From Henckelia pumila (taxonomy: Eukaryota > Streptophyta > Magnoliopsida > Lamiales > Gesneriaceae), in contig NC_133123.1 of the NCBI RefSeq assembly GCF_033568475.1, positions 25,406,622-25,470,621 of the forward strand: 64,000 nt of DNA, in the 5' to 3' direction. The notes under the pieces were generated by a model, which was not told where the DNA came from, made no database searches, and saw only the letters and a program-made list of their open reading frames with translations. A program made the position numbers and the translations under genes. Position 1 is the first letter of the stretch. Each line of letters opens with the position of its first letter. Of this stretch, positions 1 through 10,935 are shown piece by piece.

Positions 1-128
1 TTTTTTTAAAGTTACAACTTCTCTATCCAAATTGTCCCAAATGTCTATATTTGTAGATGAGAAGTGAGCAAATCCTGGGCAAACAATTAGAGAGACATGT
101 ATCAAAATATAAAGGAGAAATATTACGT

Positions 129-213
129 TAGTGCTTGGGAGAGCTTCTAGGCAGTACTTCTCAGCTTTTCTTCACAAAATTTACTTTTCAACCTAGAAGC
201 TCTACCAAGCACC
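129..213. mobile_element. Tourist-like hairpin MITE remnant
   Basis: The left arm (AGTGCTTGGGAGAGCTTCTAGG, here in part) pairs with the right arm CCTAGAAGCTCTACCAAGC at 192-210. The inner sequence GCAGTACTTCTCAGCTTTTC is shared with the better-preserved element at 10785-10910, so the two belong to one family. This copy has lost part of its right arm, and I see no matching target-site duplication. It is probably an old, internally deleted PIF/Harbinger-type MITE. Confidence 0.5.
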
Positions 214-1314
214 ACATACATATCACACTCTTGAAGCAAAAGTAAACGTGAATCCTTGACGATAGGTCGAATGTGTCAAGGTCAAGATGCAAGGTTGGGG
301 CTACGACCAAGTCCATGCTTAGGGTTCAAGCTAGTTAGTACACCCTGAGACATGTAACCGTACGTTGGTCCGTCAAGGTAGTTGGCGCGTCACGAGGTAT
401 TGTGGCACTCTAATCGCTCGGAGTCAATTGGTGGCTCGTGACACTACTATACTAGCTATCTCGAATAGGAGATGACTGAGAGTGGTTGTTAATAATGGTG
501 CATGCATGTTCATTAGAACATCTTACATATTCAACGGGAATTCTACTCGTTTATTAATAATATAAAAGGATATATATCTGTCAAATTCATTAAGATAGTA
601 TTGGAAAATGCTTTAAAAAATGATTTTCAGCTGAAAATTTTGTGAAGAAAAGATAATCGTTTTTTTAAGTATTTTTAAAAGAGAGATGAATGTAAAAAAA
701 ACATCATATTCGACCATTGATGACTTCGTAGAGTTTTATATTAATTTAAAATAATTCGTGCGTGTTAATCCTAGCTATGTCGACAAATTGAAGAAAACAA
801 GCAATTACAAGTTGATATTTGGAAAAAGACAAACCAAAACCAAGAATCTTATTAATTATATGTTGTAAATTAAATATTTTATTACAAAATTAGCAGTTGA
901 TTAACGACTACTATTTATTCAGGGAAATAAATAAATAAATTGTACTAGTGATTATCAAAGAATGCAGTATTATTTATCTTAAATTATTAAAGTGATTGGC
1001 AAGCACTAAATTTAATTGATGGATTATTTTAAGTCCCCATGAGCTGAGCACTTTCTTGCACTGCCCCCACGTGAGCAGCCTAATAACAAAGAATTGCCCT
1101 CACGTTGTGTACTTAGTCAGTCCATCTCTATCACTAGTGACATATTTGGATTTTTTTTCTTTCAAATTAATGGGTTTTATAATTAACAATATTTATAGAT
1201 ATTATTTTTAAATCAAACTTGTATAGTCGGCCAAACAAAAAACCCTTGAAAAAATTCTATAAATATTTACATTTTTATTGTAGTGTATGTAAAAAAAATA
1301 TGGAAACTTTTGTC

Positions 1315-1745
1315 GTGTATATATGTCTCTTATTATTTTTGGTCCCCGATTGTTTAATTTCAATCTCATAATGTTCTCTTTAATTTCTTTCTTTTTTTAA
1401 GAAAAAAAACATTATCAGTCTTATAACTGACACAATTTTCATTTTTGATTCTGTTATATCGGAAACTTCATAGTTATAGTCCACTAAATTACAAAAAAAA
1501 TTCCCAATTTTGGACCATTTTCACCATAATGTTGATTTAGCATCAGACACATCAGCAATTCTGGGGCCATGCACGCCAACAATGTTCGGCGCTACGTCAC
1601 TATCATTAATTCATTATGAAAAAAGAAACAAATGTGAAAAAAAGGAAAAAAAATGCAAGTTGATGGACTAAAATGAGAATTGACCAATAACGAGTACATG
1701 ACCAAAAATGAAAATTATAAAAGTTACAAGGCCAAATTCTCTCTT
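1315..1745. mobile_element. Diverged long-inverted-repeat MITE (same type as 21774-22075)
   Basis: The left part reads like GGTCCCCGATTGTTTAATTTC and the right part contains GGACTAAAATGAGAATTG followed by ACCAAAAATGAAAATTATAA. This is the 'ggtcc ... ggactaaaa ... gaccaaaa' layout of the clear element at 21774-22075. The middle carries the same motif of a 'GTTGATTTAGCATCAGACACATCAGCA' type (paraphrased, diverged). Ends and target duplications cannot be fixed by eye. Assigned to the family by resemblance only. Confidence 0.35.
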
Positions 1746-1918
1746 CTTCTTTTTTTCCCCCCAATTTTAGTCATATTTTCAATATGGTATTGATATAAAA
1801 CCGATGTGTTTCTAACATGACGACAATATAATTTTGACATATGTAGTGTCACAGCCGTCGTTCCGATTAATAATAAAGTCTAAAATACCACAAATAGAAA
1901 TATTAATGTATGATAAAT

Positions 1919-1983
1919 TAATATTGGAATTACGTACACTCCCTATGCCATATAAACTAATATTGGAATTACGTACACTCCCT
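1919..1983. repeat. 26-bp direct repeat, period 39
   Basis: The 26 bp beginning TAATATTGGAATTACG and ending TACACTCCCT occur at 1919-1944 and again at 1958-1983 without mismatch, separated by 13 bp. This is a recent local duplication. No function is evident. Confidence 0.85.
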
Positions 1984-2875
1984 AATGACTTCACCGATAT
2001 TTAATAAAATTAATGTATGATCAGTCCTTGAGAGGCACCGCCGCTGTGGTTTGTTCATTAATTTAATTTACAAGGTAAAAGAATCTTAATTAATTACTTT
2101 ATTTAAAATCAAATCAAGTTTCCCCATTTCACGTGTTAGGGTTGACTTAACAATAAACCCTTGTTTTCAGACATAATTAAACCCCTATTCTTTCACTTTT
2201 TAGACTTCCTTATGTACGTGAAACACAGTTGAGTTCAAACTAGCACATGAGTATTACCCCAATGATAGATCTAATATTTCATGATTTGTCACGTCAACAA
2301 TATATAATTAATTACGCCTATGTGTAAAAATACGAATCATTGGATACATGATTTGGGTATTACCCATGTGCTAGAATCTCATTAACCGTGAAACACACAT
2401 ATTTTTTTGTCTTGTCTCTCTCTCATTCTTATGCTAAAAAAATTATATATGACCAAAGGGTTTGTATCTAGCAAATACAAATAAATTTACGCTTTTTTAA
2501 TTAGCTAATATATATCATAAAAAAAGTGATTATATATGGTACCATGTAAATTTAAAATTCTAATATTTATTTTTATGTATATAAACTGAATTTTGCCTTA
2601 ATTTCTTGGCATATGTCGCCTTCCCTTGACCGAAATCCCGGGCTTTCGCGTAAGTCAAACAGTTAAATGATTATTATTTTAAGTATTGGTAAAATTAATT
2701 AACACGCAATTTGTGTAAAATTTATGTAGATCAATTTGAGTATTGGTGAAATTAATTAACAGTTTGTGTAGAATTTTATGAAACTTAAAAATACCAAAAA
2801 AAAAAATTGAAAACAACAATATAAGGAGAAAAAAAAAAAGTCAATAAACAAAACATGAGATTTTTATTTAATCAA

Positions 2876-3765
2876 TCAAGAAACCATGTCATGGCCAAAG
2901 TAGGACTCTTTCTTGAGAGACTCATAAATGACATTATTGTTATTGCTATAACTATCATTATTTGAAGAGGTGAAGTTGAGAAACTGAGGCAGATGGTTGT
3001 AATTATTTTGGAACAAGAATGATTTGTCATCTGCCTCAAGATCAAGCAGTGGAATATTGATATTCGTAAAATTGTTCGGCTGATCTTGTTGCTGCATTTG
3101 AATGCAAAGTATCTCTGCTTGAGCCACAGCCAGCTGCATTTGGAGCTGAGAAACTTGGTTTTGAAGGTAAGATATCGCGCCTACGCAGCCATAGACCGGA
3201 TCCCGAACCCTAGCGTTTGCCTCGTACACGAGGCTGCTCACCGCGTCTGCTCTTTGATGAACTTGAAGCTCCTGCAATGATGATGATGATATTGTCAATG
3301 TGTTACAAGTTAATTAAGCCAAGTATATGTAAAGATGTAAAAATTGATTGTATTTTTTAAGAATATAATTGGTAGTCCCCTTGAAGGGTTTTCTTCAGAG
3401 GGTTTCTAGGGTTTAGTGTCACACTGGTTAATTATTCAGGTTCTTCTGTACTAAAAATTGTTGTAGCTAGGATCTGGAATTGGATTGGGAAAAATGAGCT
3501 TCCAGCTTAAAACATATCATATGTTTTTTTTTCGTTCAGAGGGTGTCACGGTTATGCTACACCGAGTGAAATACGCTCAGTATGTAAACATGAACAGGAA
3601 AATACGTACCTGCAACATTTTGCTGACATTGCTGGCACCAAAAACCTTGTGAACGATGGCGAACTTGTGAGGGTCATCGGACGGGAAGTACGGGGCAAAT
3701 ATGCAGTCCTTGGCGCAACGCCGCCTGAGCAACTTGCACGACGCACACGGGGAGTTTCCACCCAT
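2876..3765 (-). CDS. LBD12: LOB-domain transcription factor, LBD12-like
   Basis: A plant-specific nuclear DNA-binding factor of the LATERAL ORGAN BOUNDARIES family, which acts in organ-boundary and meristem development. Two exons: 3610-3765 (52 codons) and 2876-3271. The 338-bp intron (3272-3609) has GT-AG ends at phase 0, giving 183 aa. Residues 7-21 form the C-x2-C-x6-C-x3-C zinc-finger-like block (CASCKLLRRRCAKDC). The GAS block with FGASNVSKMLQ spans the splice junction, and residues ~85-110 (YLQNQVSQLQMQLAVAQ) form the leucine-zipper-like coiled coil of class I LBD proteins. The Asn/Ser-rich C-terminus is variable in the family. The start was chosen because MGGNSPCASC matches the usual N-terminus; upstream in-frame codons are not needed. 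The N-terminal wording fits LBD12/ASL5 better than LBD1 or LBD11, from memory of the family. A TATA box lies about 80 bp upstream. Confidence 0.93.
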
Positions 3766-3842
3766 TCTTGGATTTTTTGTTTTGGGTTTTTTGAGAAGTG
3801 AACTTGGGAAAAGGTTGTTGGAGAAAAGTTGCACAAAGGGTG

Positions 3843-3850
3843 TATTTATA
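3843..3850 (-). promoter_or_regulatory. TATA box of the LBD12-like gene
   Basis: TATAAATA on the minus strand, 78 bp upstream of the start codon. This would place transcription initiation about 45-50 bp before the ATG. Position and sequence fit a plant core promoter; there is no direct proof. Confidence 0.6.
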
Positions 3851-4734
3851 GTGGCTAGGGTACTGTGCGTGTGTGACCAAGTTCATTAAGGGGTTTAAAT
3901 TATTAGTAATGGGAGATGATTGATTAAATTATTTAAATATATTTTGTTAGATGAGATTATTTTTTTAAGTAATCAGCAATCTTCGAATGGGAAAAAGGTA
4001 CCAGAAGCATGTGGGATAAAGTTAATTAGGAAGTGAATTAATTAATCATAGAAAAATTATTAGACAGTAATATATTAATGCAGTTAGCTAGAGGAATGCA
4101 GCATTTCTTTCAAATAAATACATAAATAATACGACTCCTATGTATATATATATATGGCTCAGGTATATACATAAAAAAAAAATAAGATAGGAAGTGTGGA
4201 AACTTGATTACATACGTTCATAGATGTTGACTTCAAAGGATTTGTATACTTGTAAGCTCTATATTTTTCTTCAACTAATTCATGTGTGAATGAGAAATAA
4301 TCATTGATTGCATAACTCACACTTCATTTATACATCAAACTGATCATATAATTAATTACACAACATATATTATCTTTGTTTAATGTACTTTTTCTCGCTC
4401 GTATATATATATATATATACCTTTTATTATCTTATGATCTTTTGTACCAAACAGTATGTTTCGATTCATTTTCAGAGGGTTATATGATTGTGTTATCATA
4501 TTCTATCAACATACTAAAAGGGTTATGCGATATAGTGTGGAAGTAGGCCAAATCTCTATTGGCAAATAGGAGGTTTCCAAGCCGGCCCCTATTTGCCTCG
4601 TGTGTGGTAATTGCTATCTTATTGGGTCCTGCTATTATAGTTGTTCGAAACCCACAAGCTATTCCGACGAGGTCATAATTTCTTCGAATGTGTTCTTGAA
4701 TTCATTCAATATGTGAGCAAAACTCAAATTAAAT

Positions 4735-4737
<3 letters not shown>

Positions 4738-4768
<31 letters not shown>
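4738..4768. repeat. (TA)n microsatellite
   Basis: An uninterrupted dinucleotide tract of about 31 bp, likely length-variable between individuals. Confidence 0.95.
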
Positions 4769-4770
<2 letters not shown>

Positions 4771-4899
4771 ACGGAACAATTGTCGTTTTATCAAAATTAA
4801 GTTATAGCTAGTAACAATAATGCAACTCAAATATTTTAAATCGTACAACAACCCAAATGTCATGGTTTGATCGCTCGCTCTACCCAGCAGAGACAATTA

Positions 4900-5145
4900 T
4901 TACATCCAAAAATCTCTCTTTTAATTTATGAAAAATTTAATCTTTTTTCATGGGAATACTAATGTGGATTTACTTATGTTAGTCTCATGTCAGTGTCACA
5001 ATATAGCATAAAGCCTCACGGCTCACATCAACGTGATATCATAAAAATACTAAGTTTTTTTTTTAAAAAAAAAAAGATAACGGACATAGAAGCCAAAATA
5101 AAAAAAAATACTAATATATAAGACTAAAATCACAATTTTCCCTTT
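4900..5145. mobile_element. Diverged long-inverted-repeat MITE copy
   Basis: The right end reads GACTAAAATCACAATTTTCC followed by CTTT, matching the right end of the clear element at 21774-22075. The centre has the same alternation of 'atgtgg ... gtgtcac' words. The left end is poorly preserved, so the boundary is approximate. Confidence 0.35.
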
Positions 5146-5896
5146 ATGTACATCGATTTGAGCCAAACTGAGGACCACATCATTTTGGTAATCTTCCTTC
5201 ATCTCTTTACTGAGAAGTCTAAATTATACTTGAGCATATAATAATAAATAATTAATCACAAATTATTTTTATTATTTTTGAAAAATAATCCGAAATTATT
5301 AGTTATTGTACTACTTGACAATAATAAAGAAACTATAATTAAAAAATATTCACCCACACCTTTTCGATCTAACCAAGTGGAAAACCTTTTTATTTAATTA
5401 ATAGCATATATATATATAATTCTCAGGTTTCAAGTTTCAACCACCCTAACCACACCCCTCTTTACAATTAGTAGGTGACTTTTAGCATTGGATTATAAAA
5501 ATTAGTTTGGGGTGCTCCATGTAAAATGTGGTTCCATGGTGGGAAGGACGTACACTTTCTTATTATTATTTATTTCTTATTTATATTATATCAAAGTTTT
5601 GACCGTCGTGAAATTCTTCGATTGGTTGACAATATAAATTTAAAAGTAATTAAATGTTTGTCTACCACGTCCTCTATAAATGTGTTATGATTAGAAATTT
5701 TAAATATATAAGTTAAACTTGGATTTAATCTTTTATACTTTTTGCCCCAAAAAACGACTTAATTTGTTTATTAATTTGAAACCCTAGTCTATGTATGTCT
5801 AAAGGAGCAACTCAACGTGAATGTTTGTCAAGCCAAACATCCACGTGAATACTATCGTCTTTGGGCCCCAAAATTGGTGTAGAAAGTTTGTGGATT

Positions 5897-5898
<2 letters not shown>

Positions 5899-5937
<39 letters not shown>

Positions 5938-5973
5938 CATAATATAGTATAATTATATATATATATATATATA
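5899..5973. repeat. Two adjacent (TA)n tracts
   Basis: Dinucleotide runs at 5899-5937 and 5953-5973, separated by a short AT-rich spacer. Confidence 0.93.
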
Positions 5974-7437
5974 GTGGAGTAGCTAACTATAGTTAAGTGA
6001 TGAATTAATACCTAAGATATCATCTGGTTACTGAAATCCTAGTTTTGGGGTAATACCTAAATTATACATTTGAAGTTTATCATCTCAACACATATGCATC
6101 AATAATATTCTTAAGGTAAGTTGAACTAAACTCATCTAAAGATCAATTTTCAACATGATTATAATTTCTAATAAAAAAGTATATATAAAATAATTTATAT
6201 ATAAATTTAATATGCATACAAGTATTTTATTAACTAGTAAAAGACATGTGTGATACACGTGAGAATACCTTTTATAATCGATAAGCGTTGTTAAACAAAT
6301 GAGATGAGAAGATATTTTCATGGTATTTTAGTAAATAGTAAAATTCAATGTAATATAATATGTATAACATGTATTATAAAATAAGTGCGAAAAATATTTG
6401 TTCAAAGATTTTATATTTTACAAATTTAATTGAATTTATAGTTGTTGCAAATAATGGTTGTAATAAATATTATAATTTTTTATAAATTAGACATTGGGAA
6501 AAATATATAATTTTATGTCATGACATATTTAATAAATAAAATTTTAAAAAATATATAATAATACCTAGTTGAAAATTTATTTTACCACTAGTGATTATGA
6601 GAAAAAATAATATAAAAACCAAAGTATTTTATTGTTTCAATCTTTTAGAAAACTATATAGTATTTAATTAATATTTTTGTAGAATTTTTTAAAAAATATT
6701 TGTGGAAAAATATGTTCAATTTATGTGCAAGAAAATAAAAACTAAAGTATTTTGGTATTTCAATATTTTTGAAAACTGGATCCTTATCTAAATATGCACA
6801 CACTTTGTCAATTTTGATCTTATCATAATAATTCGAGATTTTACAAAAACATCCTCACAGGATTTATCAAGTGTTTACAAATCAAGGACCAAGTTGAAAA
6901 TATACAATGAAAAACTTTGATATTGGTTCACACTTTTATAATTGGTTGGTATAAATAGATATAGATTAACCAGCTCTTTCTTAAATTAAGAATATCTTGA
7001 AACATATTATTCCTGAATATCGGTATCCTAATTTCGAAAAATACAAAGATTTTAATTAAAAAAACATATGTAATTAACGAACTTGAACAGAAAAAATAAA
7101 TAATAACACTACATTAAAAAAATTTATAGTATTTGAATAATCTATATTTACATTCATAAATGGGGAATTATATATGTGTATCTAAAACTAGGCAGCTTCT
7201 ATGCTGCATATCCGTTCACGAGGTAGTCATAATTAAGTCATGTGACAGACAAATTAATTATCTGTGGATTCTTCTATTTTCAGAAGCTTTAGAGTCAAAA
7301 CGTGGATTTTTGCACTTTTATGGGTTCATGTTATTTTTTAGTTATTCTAAGCAAGAAATTGTAAATAAATCGACGATACAAAACGACAGAATTAAGTTTG
7401 TCTTATTTTATTTTTTTTTGGGTTTGGATGCCCCAAC

Positions 7438-7439
<2 letters not shown>

Positions 7440-7483
<44 letters not shown>
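7440..7483. repeat. (TA)n microsatellite
   Basis: An uninterrupted 44-bp dinucleotide tract immediately left of the CGGTAT-rich repeat. Confidence 0.95.
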
Positions 7484-7488
<5 letters not shown>

Positions 7489-7494
7489 CTATGA

Positions 7495-7925
7495 TTGATA
7501 AGAAATACCGAATTTTCGGTATACCGAGGTTATCGTATCGAAAAGATATCAAATTTTTGGTATACTGAAGATTTCAGTACGGTACAATATAAATGTATAA
7601 TAACGATACCGAATTTTTCGGTACGATAACAGTATAAAATTTAAAAATTTCGGTATATACCGTAATATATATCAAAATAATATATAAAAATTAAAAATAT
7701 ATAATATTTCTAAAAATAATTTTATAAATTTAAAAAATATATGGTATTTTTTCGTTATAAAACGGTATATACCGATACCGTACCGCAATCTCGGTATACC
7801 ATAAAATTTTGACATTATCGATATGCTAGTTATATGTATCGTCGAAACTTTTAGTATACGGTATCGGTATAAAAATTTTTTACACTATAATTTTCGATAC
7901 GATACGGTACGGTATATCACCTCAA
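7495..7925. repeat. CGGTAT-rich dispersed repeat, copy 1
   Basis: About 430 bp dominated by words such as TTCGGTATACCGA, TATCGTATCGAAAAG and CGATACGATACGGTA. The left part has GAGGTTATCGTATCGAAAAG; the right end, read on the minus strand, is GAGGTGATATACCGTACCG followed by TATCGTATCGAAAA. The ends are therefore imperfect inverted repeats. A second, more decayed copy is at 48695-49115. The terminal form suggests a non-autonomous hAT-type element, but I cannot see a clean target duplication. Confidence 0.6.
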
Positions 7926-8068
7926 TATAAGACACGTGTATTTTGTTTTATATTTGTGAACAATAGTTAAAGTCCTCTAAATTTGTATATTTGTGTTTTG
8001 AGTTTTTAAAATTCTTATAATACACTAGTGTTGCATATCTGACGGCACATTAGCACTAGAATGAATTC

Positions 8069-8202
8069 TGGGTAACTTGTATTTCTCATCTGAATTCTGC
8101 TTTGTTGGTGTGGGCACAGAAGCTAAAAAAGAACCAAACCAAAATACCTTGTGTGTCTATATGGTGTGGGTAACTTGTATTTCTCATCTGAATTATGCTT
8201 TA
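8069..8202. repeat. Direct repeat of about 35 bp
   Basis: GGTAACTTGTATTTCTCATC plus TGAATT(C/A)TGCTTT occurs at 8069-8104 and again at 8166-8202, with one substitution. This is a local duplication of unknown origin. Confidence 0.8.
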
Positions 8203-8541
8203 TTTAAAACATGAGTTTGATATATATATATAACTATATAAGCTACGTGCAAATCACTTCAATTTCTTTATTTATTTATTTATTTATAACATGAACAAGT
8301 TAGTTTGGATTTTGCTTTCTAAATTTTATGTGTATATATATATATATATATTTAATCTTCCAAATATACTTTTCTTATATTAATTATTTTCAATAATATA
8401 TTGATAATTATAAAATATATTGATATATCGCGTGGGATATTTGTTTGTACATTTGCGACAAGTGTATTGCATGTATAATGTACGTAAATTGATTTATTGT
8501 TCTTTATATTAATTACTAGTAACGTGCTGGTAACAATTCCA

Positions 8542-8545
<4 letters not shown>

Positions 8546-8589
<44 letters not shown>
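8546..8589. repeat. (TA)n microsatellite
   Basis: An uninterrupted dinucleotide tract of about 44 bp. Confidence 0.95.
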
Positions 8590-8592
<3 letters not shown>

Positions 8593-9220
8593 TCTGTCTA
8601 AATACCTTATCATATTATTTGAAAATTATCGTGTCCCGCATTCGTGTCATGTTTTAATTAATTAGTAATTTGAATTTTATGTATTATTAACAACGAAATC
8701 TGAGGATTTAATTTATTATGGGCATATAATATAAAATAATTAATATAATATATATTATTGGGGGCAATCTCATCACTTAAAGACACGCACACACACAAAA
8801 TTTGTGTCGATCAATTTGATTTTATTTTCTACCATCATTACTAAGATCATTTCTCTGTTTTTGAATCTACACTGATGAAGTTGCAGAGTTTAAAATTTGT
8901 ACATTCATTTTGTTCCCACATTAATGAGCTGTTGGATGTGCGAATTAATAAATAATGCAGATAATATAACTAAAAATAGAGATAGAGAGGATTAAAATGG
9001 CAAATGAAGAGCTTTCCATCGGTTGCATGACATTTTTAATGTATAATGTAACAGTTCGTGTACAAGTATTTTGTTTAATTAATACATAAAATAATACAAC
9101 TGATAATTGGAAACATATTAAAACAAAAATTATAGAATTTCCTATTTCTCACCATATCTTTGAGAATATTTACAAAGAAACTCCAATAAAAAAAAAAATA
9201 TAATATCTTATTTTCAGACA

Positions 9221-9254
<34 letters not shown>

Positions 9255-9738
9255 AAAACTTACGTGACTAAAACATGAAATTGTTCGTTTTTTTAAACGT
9301 AAAAATATTGATATGATCCGGTGCTCGACCAAAAAAGGCGTTGAAAAAACATGAAAATATTGCTCGTGTATCATACATTATTCGATTAATTATAAACCAC
9401 ACACATTGCATGTCAGGAATAAGAAATAGCAAGATACTGATCATGTCCAATATTAATGCATAAATCAGCAAAAGCCCGACCAAGAAATTAATAACCTGAC
9501 ATGAAATTCAAAAAAAATATAATAAATAGAAAACCCATTTCGAGGGACAAAATTAATATTGAAATGGTGGCTGTACAAACCCTAGCTAAACTCCTCGCAT
9601 TAATTGTTCTTCACATGATTCCGAGCTTCTTTTTTCTTGTCTTCTTGAGATGAACAATTCTTCTGGTCTTTGTTAAATCCAATACTGTCACCTTTGAAAA
9701 TATCAAATAAAATATCATTTCACATATTTAATAAAATA

Positions 9739-9990
9739 ATCTCTCCGTCCTGATTATATTTTTGATTTTTTTCACATAAATTAAGAAAAATCATTGGAAA
9801 AATAAATTATATACAACTTCTCATTTTTACCCTATTATGTATTCAAAAAATAATTGCACAATTTTCTAGGTACAGTTAATAGGGATATATTAGTAAAAAA
9901 ATATAAAAAATATTCTTAAATATAGTTGAAGTCTATATATTTGAGACAGACAAAAAAAAATGTGACCTATATAATTGGGACATAAGGTGT
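9739..9990. mobile_element. Stowaway-type MITE (Tc1/mariner)
   Basis: The left end TCTCTCCGTCCTGATTATAT and the right end (read on the minus strand) CCTTATGTCCCAATTATATA match the Stowaway terminal form CTCCCTCCGTCCCA. They enclose about 250 bp of AT-rich sequence, the usual size. A TA precedes the left end; the right flank is eroded. Confidence 0.6.
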
Positions 9991-10544
9991 ATATAAGCGA
10001 AAGAAAATAACACGGCGACTAAGTACGTGGTTCCGCGATGTGCATCCACGTACGGGAGCAAAAGGAAAAATTTAACTAGCTATATCAAATGAACTAAGGT
10101 TGCGCTTGGATTGAAGTATTTCAAATCCATGAATTTCGATTATAATTTTAGTGTTAACAATGAAACATAAAGAAATCTCAAATTCATAACTTAATTATTT
10201 ACACATTACTTAGATGGATTAAAAATGATTCTAAATCACCACTTTATTGGATGAACTTAAAATCTATCCTAACTACCATGAATTACCATATAAATTAAAC
10301 ATAAAAAAGTGGATTTGAGGTTTGTGGTGCTACTTCTTTAAACAACAAAAATGCATTTGAAATTCATTAATTTTAAATACTTCTATCCAAGCGGAGCCTA
10401 CGGTTAGATCATCTGTATTTATACAACCCTATACATATAAAAATATTTTAAACTTTTCCAAAACAATACCATTTACAACTCCCAACTAACTAGTTCTCCC
10501 AACTAATTAGATATGAAATATTGGTTTGCTTGTCAAAAATTATA

Positions 10545-10935
10545 TTCTCTCCATCTCAAATATAAAAACATGACATTTTTTCATCAGTATCAAATATATA
10601 GTCCACTTTCCGTATTTAGTAGTATTTTTTTTAATTACCAATCTACGCCATCATTAAAATACATTAACTACTTTCAACAATTTTTCTATCCTATTAAAAC
10701 ATAACTAAATAAGCTTAAAACTGAAAATTTCTATCTAAAATTTACTTTTTCGATAACTTTCTTAATCAACACATACAAGTCTAAGGTAGTATTTGGGAGA
10801 GTTTTTAGAAAGTACTTCTCAGTTTTTCTTTAACAAAATTTTGAAAATTTTCAAAAATTTGTTAAGAAAAAGCTGAGAAATACTTCCTAGAAACTTTTCC
10901 AAACATTACCTAAATATATGAGACGGAAAAGAGAG
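10545..10935. mobile_element. Stowaway-type MITE interrupted by another MITE
   Basis: The left end TTCTCTCCATCTCAAATATA follows a TA (10543-10544). The right end, read on the minus strand, is CTCTTTTCCGTCTCATATAT, next to a TA at 10936-10937. These match Stowaway termini and the TA target. Without the element at 10785-10910 and its 3-bp duplication it would be about 262 bp, close to its neighbour at 9739-9990. Confidence 0.65.
10785..10910. mobile_element. Tourist-type (PIF/Harbinger) hairpin MITE
   Basis: A nearly complete foldback. The left arm GGTAGTATTTGGGAGAGTTT and the complement of the right arm GGTAATGTTTGGAAAAGTTT continue to pair through TTCTCAG(T/C)TTTTTCTTAACAAA near the centre. 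TAA is duplicated on both sides (10782-10784 and 10911-10913), the three-base target of PIF/Harbinger elements. It sits inside the Stowaway-type element, so it arrived later. Confidence 0.8.

Larger units (their letters stand above)
1..2875. other. AT-rich intergenic region
   Basis: I find no gene here. The open frames are short and have no recognisable protein signature. The stretch holds a small hairpin MITE relic near 129-213, a long inverted-repeat element at about 1315-1745, a 26-bp direct repeat near 1919-1983, and many A/T runs. The right part (about 2.0-2.87 kb) is the 3' flank of the LBD gene, which is on the minus strand. Confidence 0.6.

Noticed and set aside
7160-7498. 112-residue open frame
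   Set aside because: Its end is an Ile-Tyr run read from a (TA)n tract and the rest has no family signature; chance frame in a repeat.
9075-9374. 99-residue open frame on the minus strand
   Set aside because: Also crosses a (TA)n tract; hydrophobic low-complexity sequence without support.
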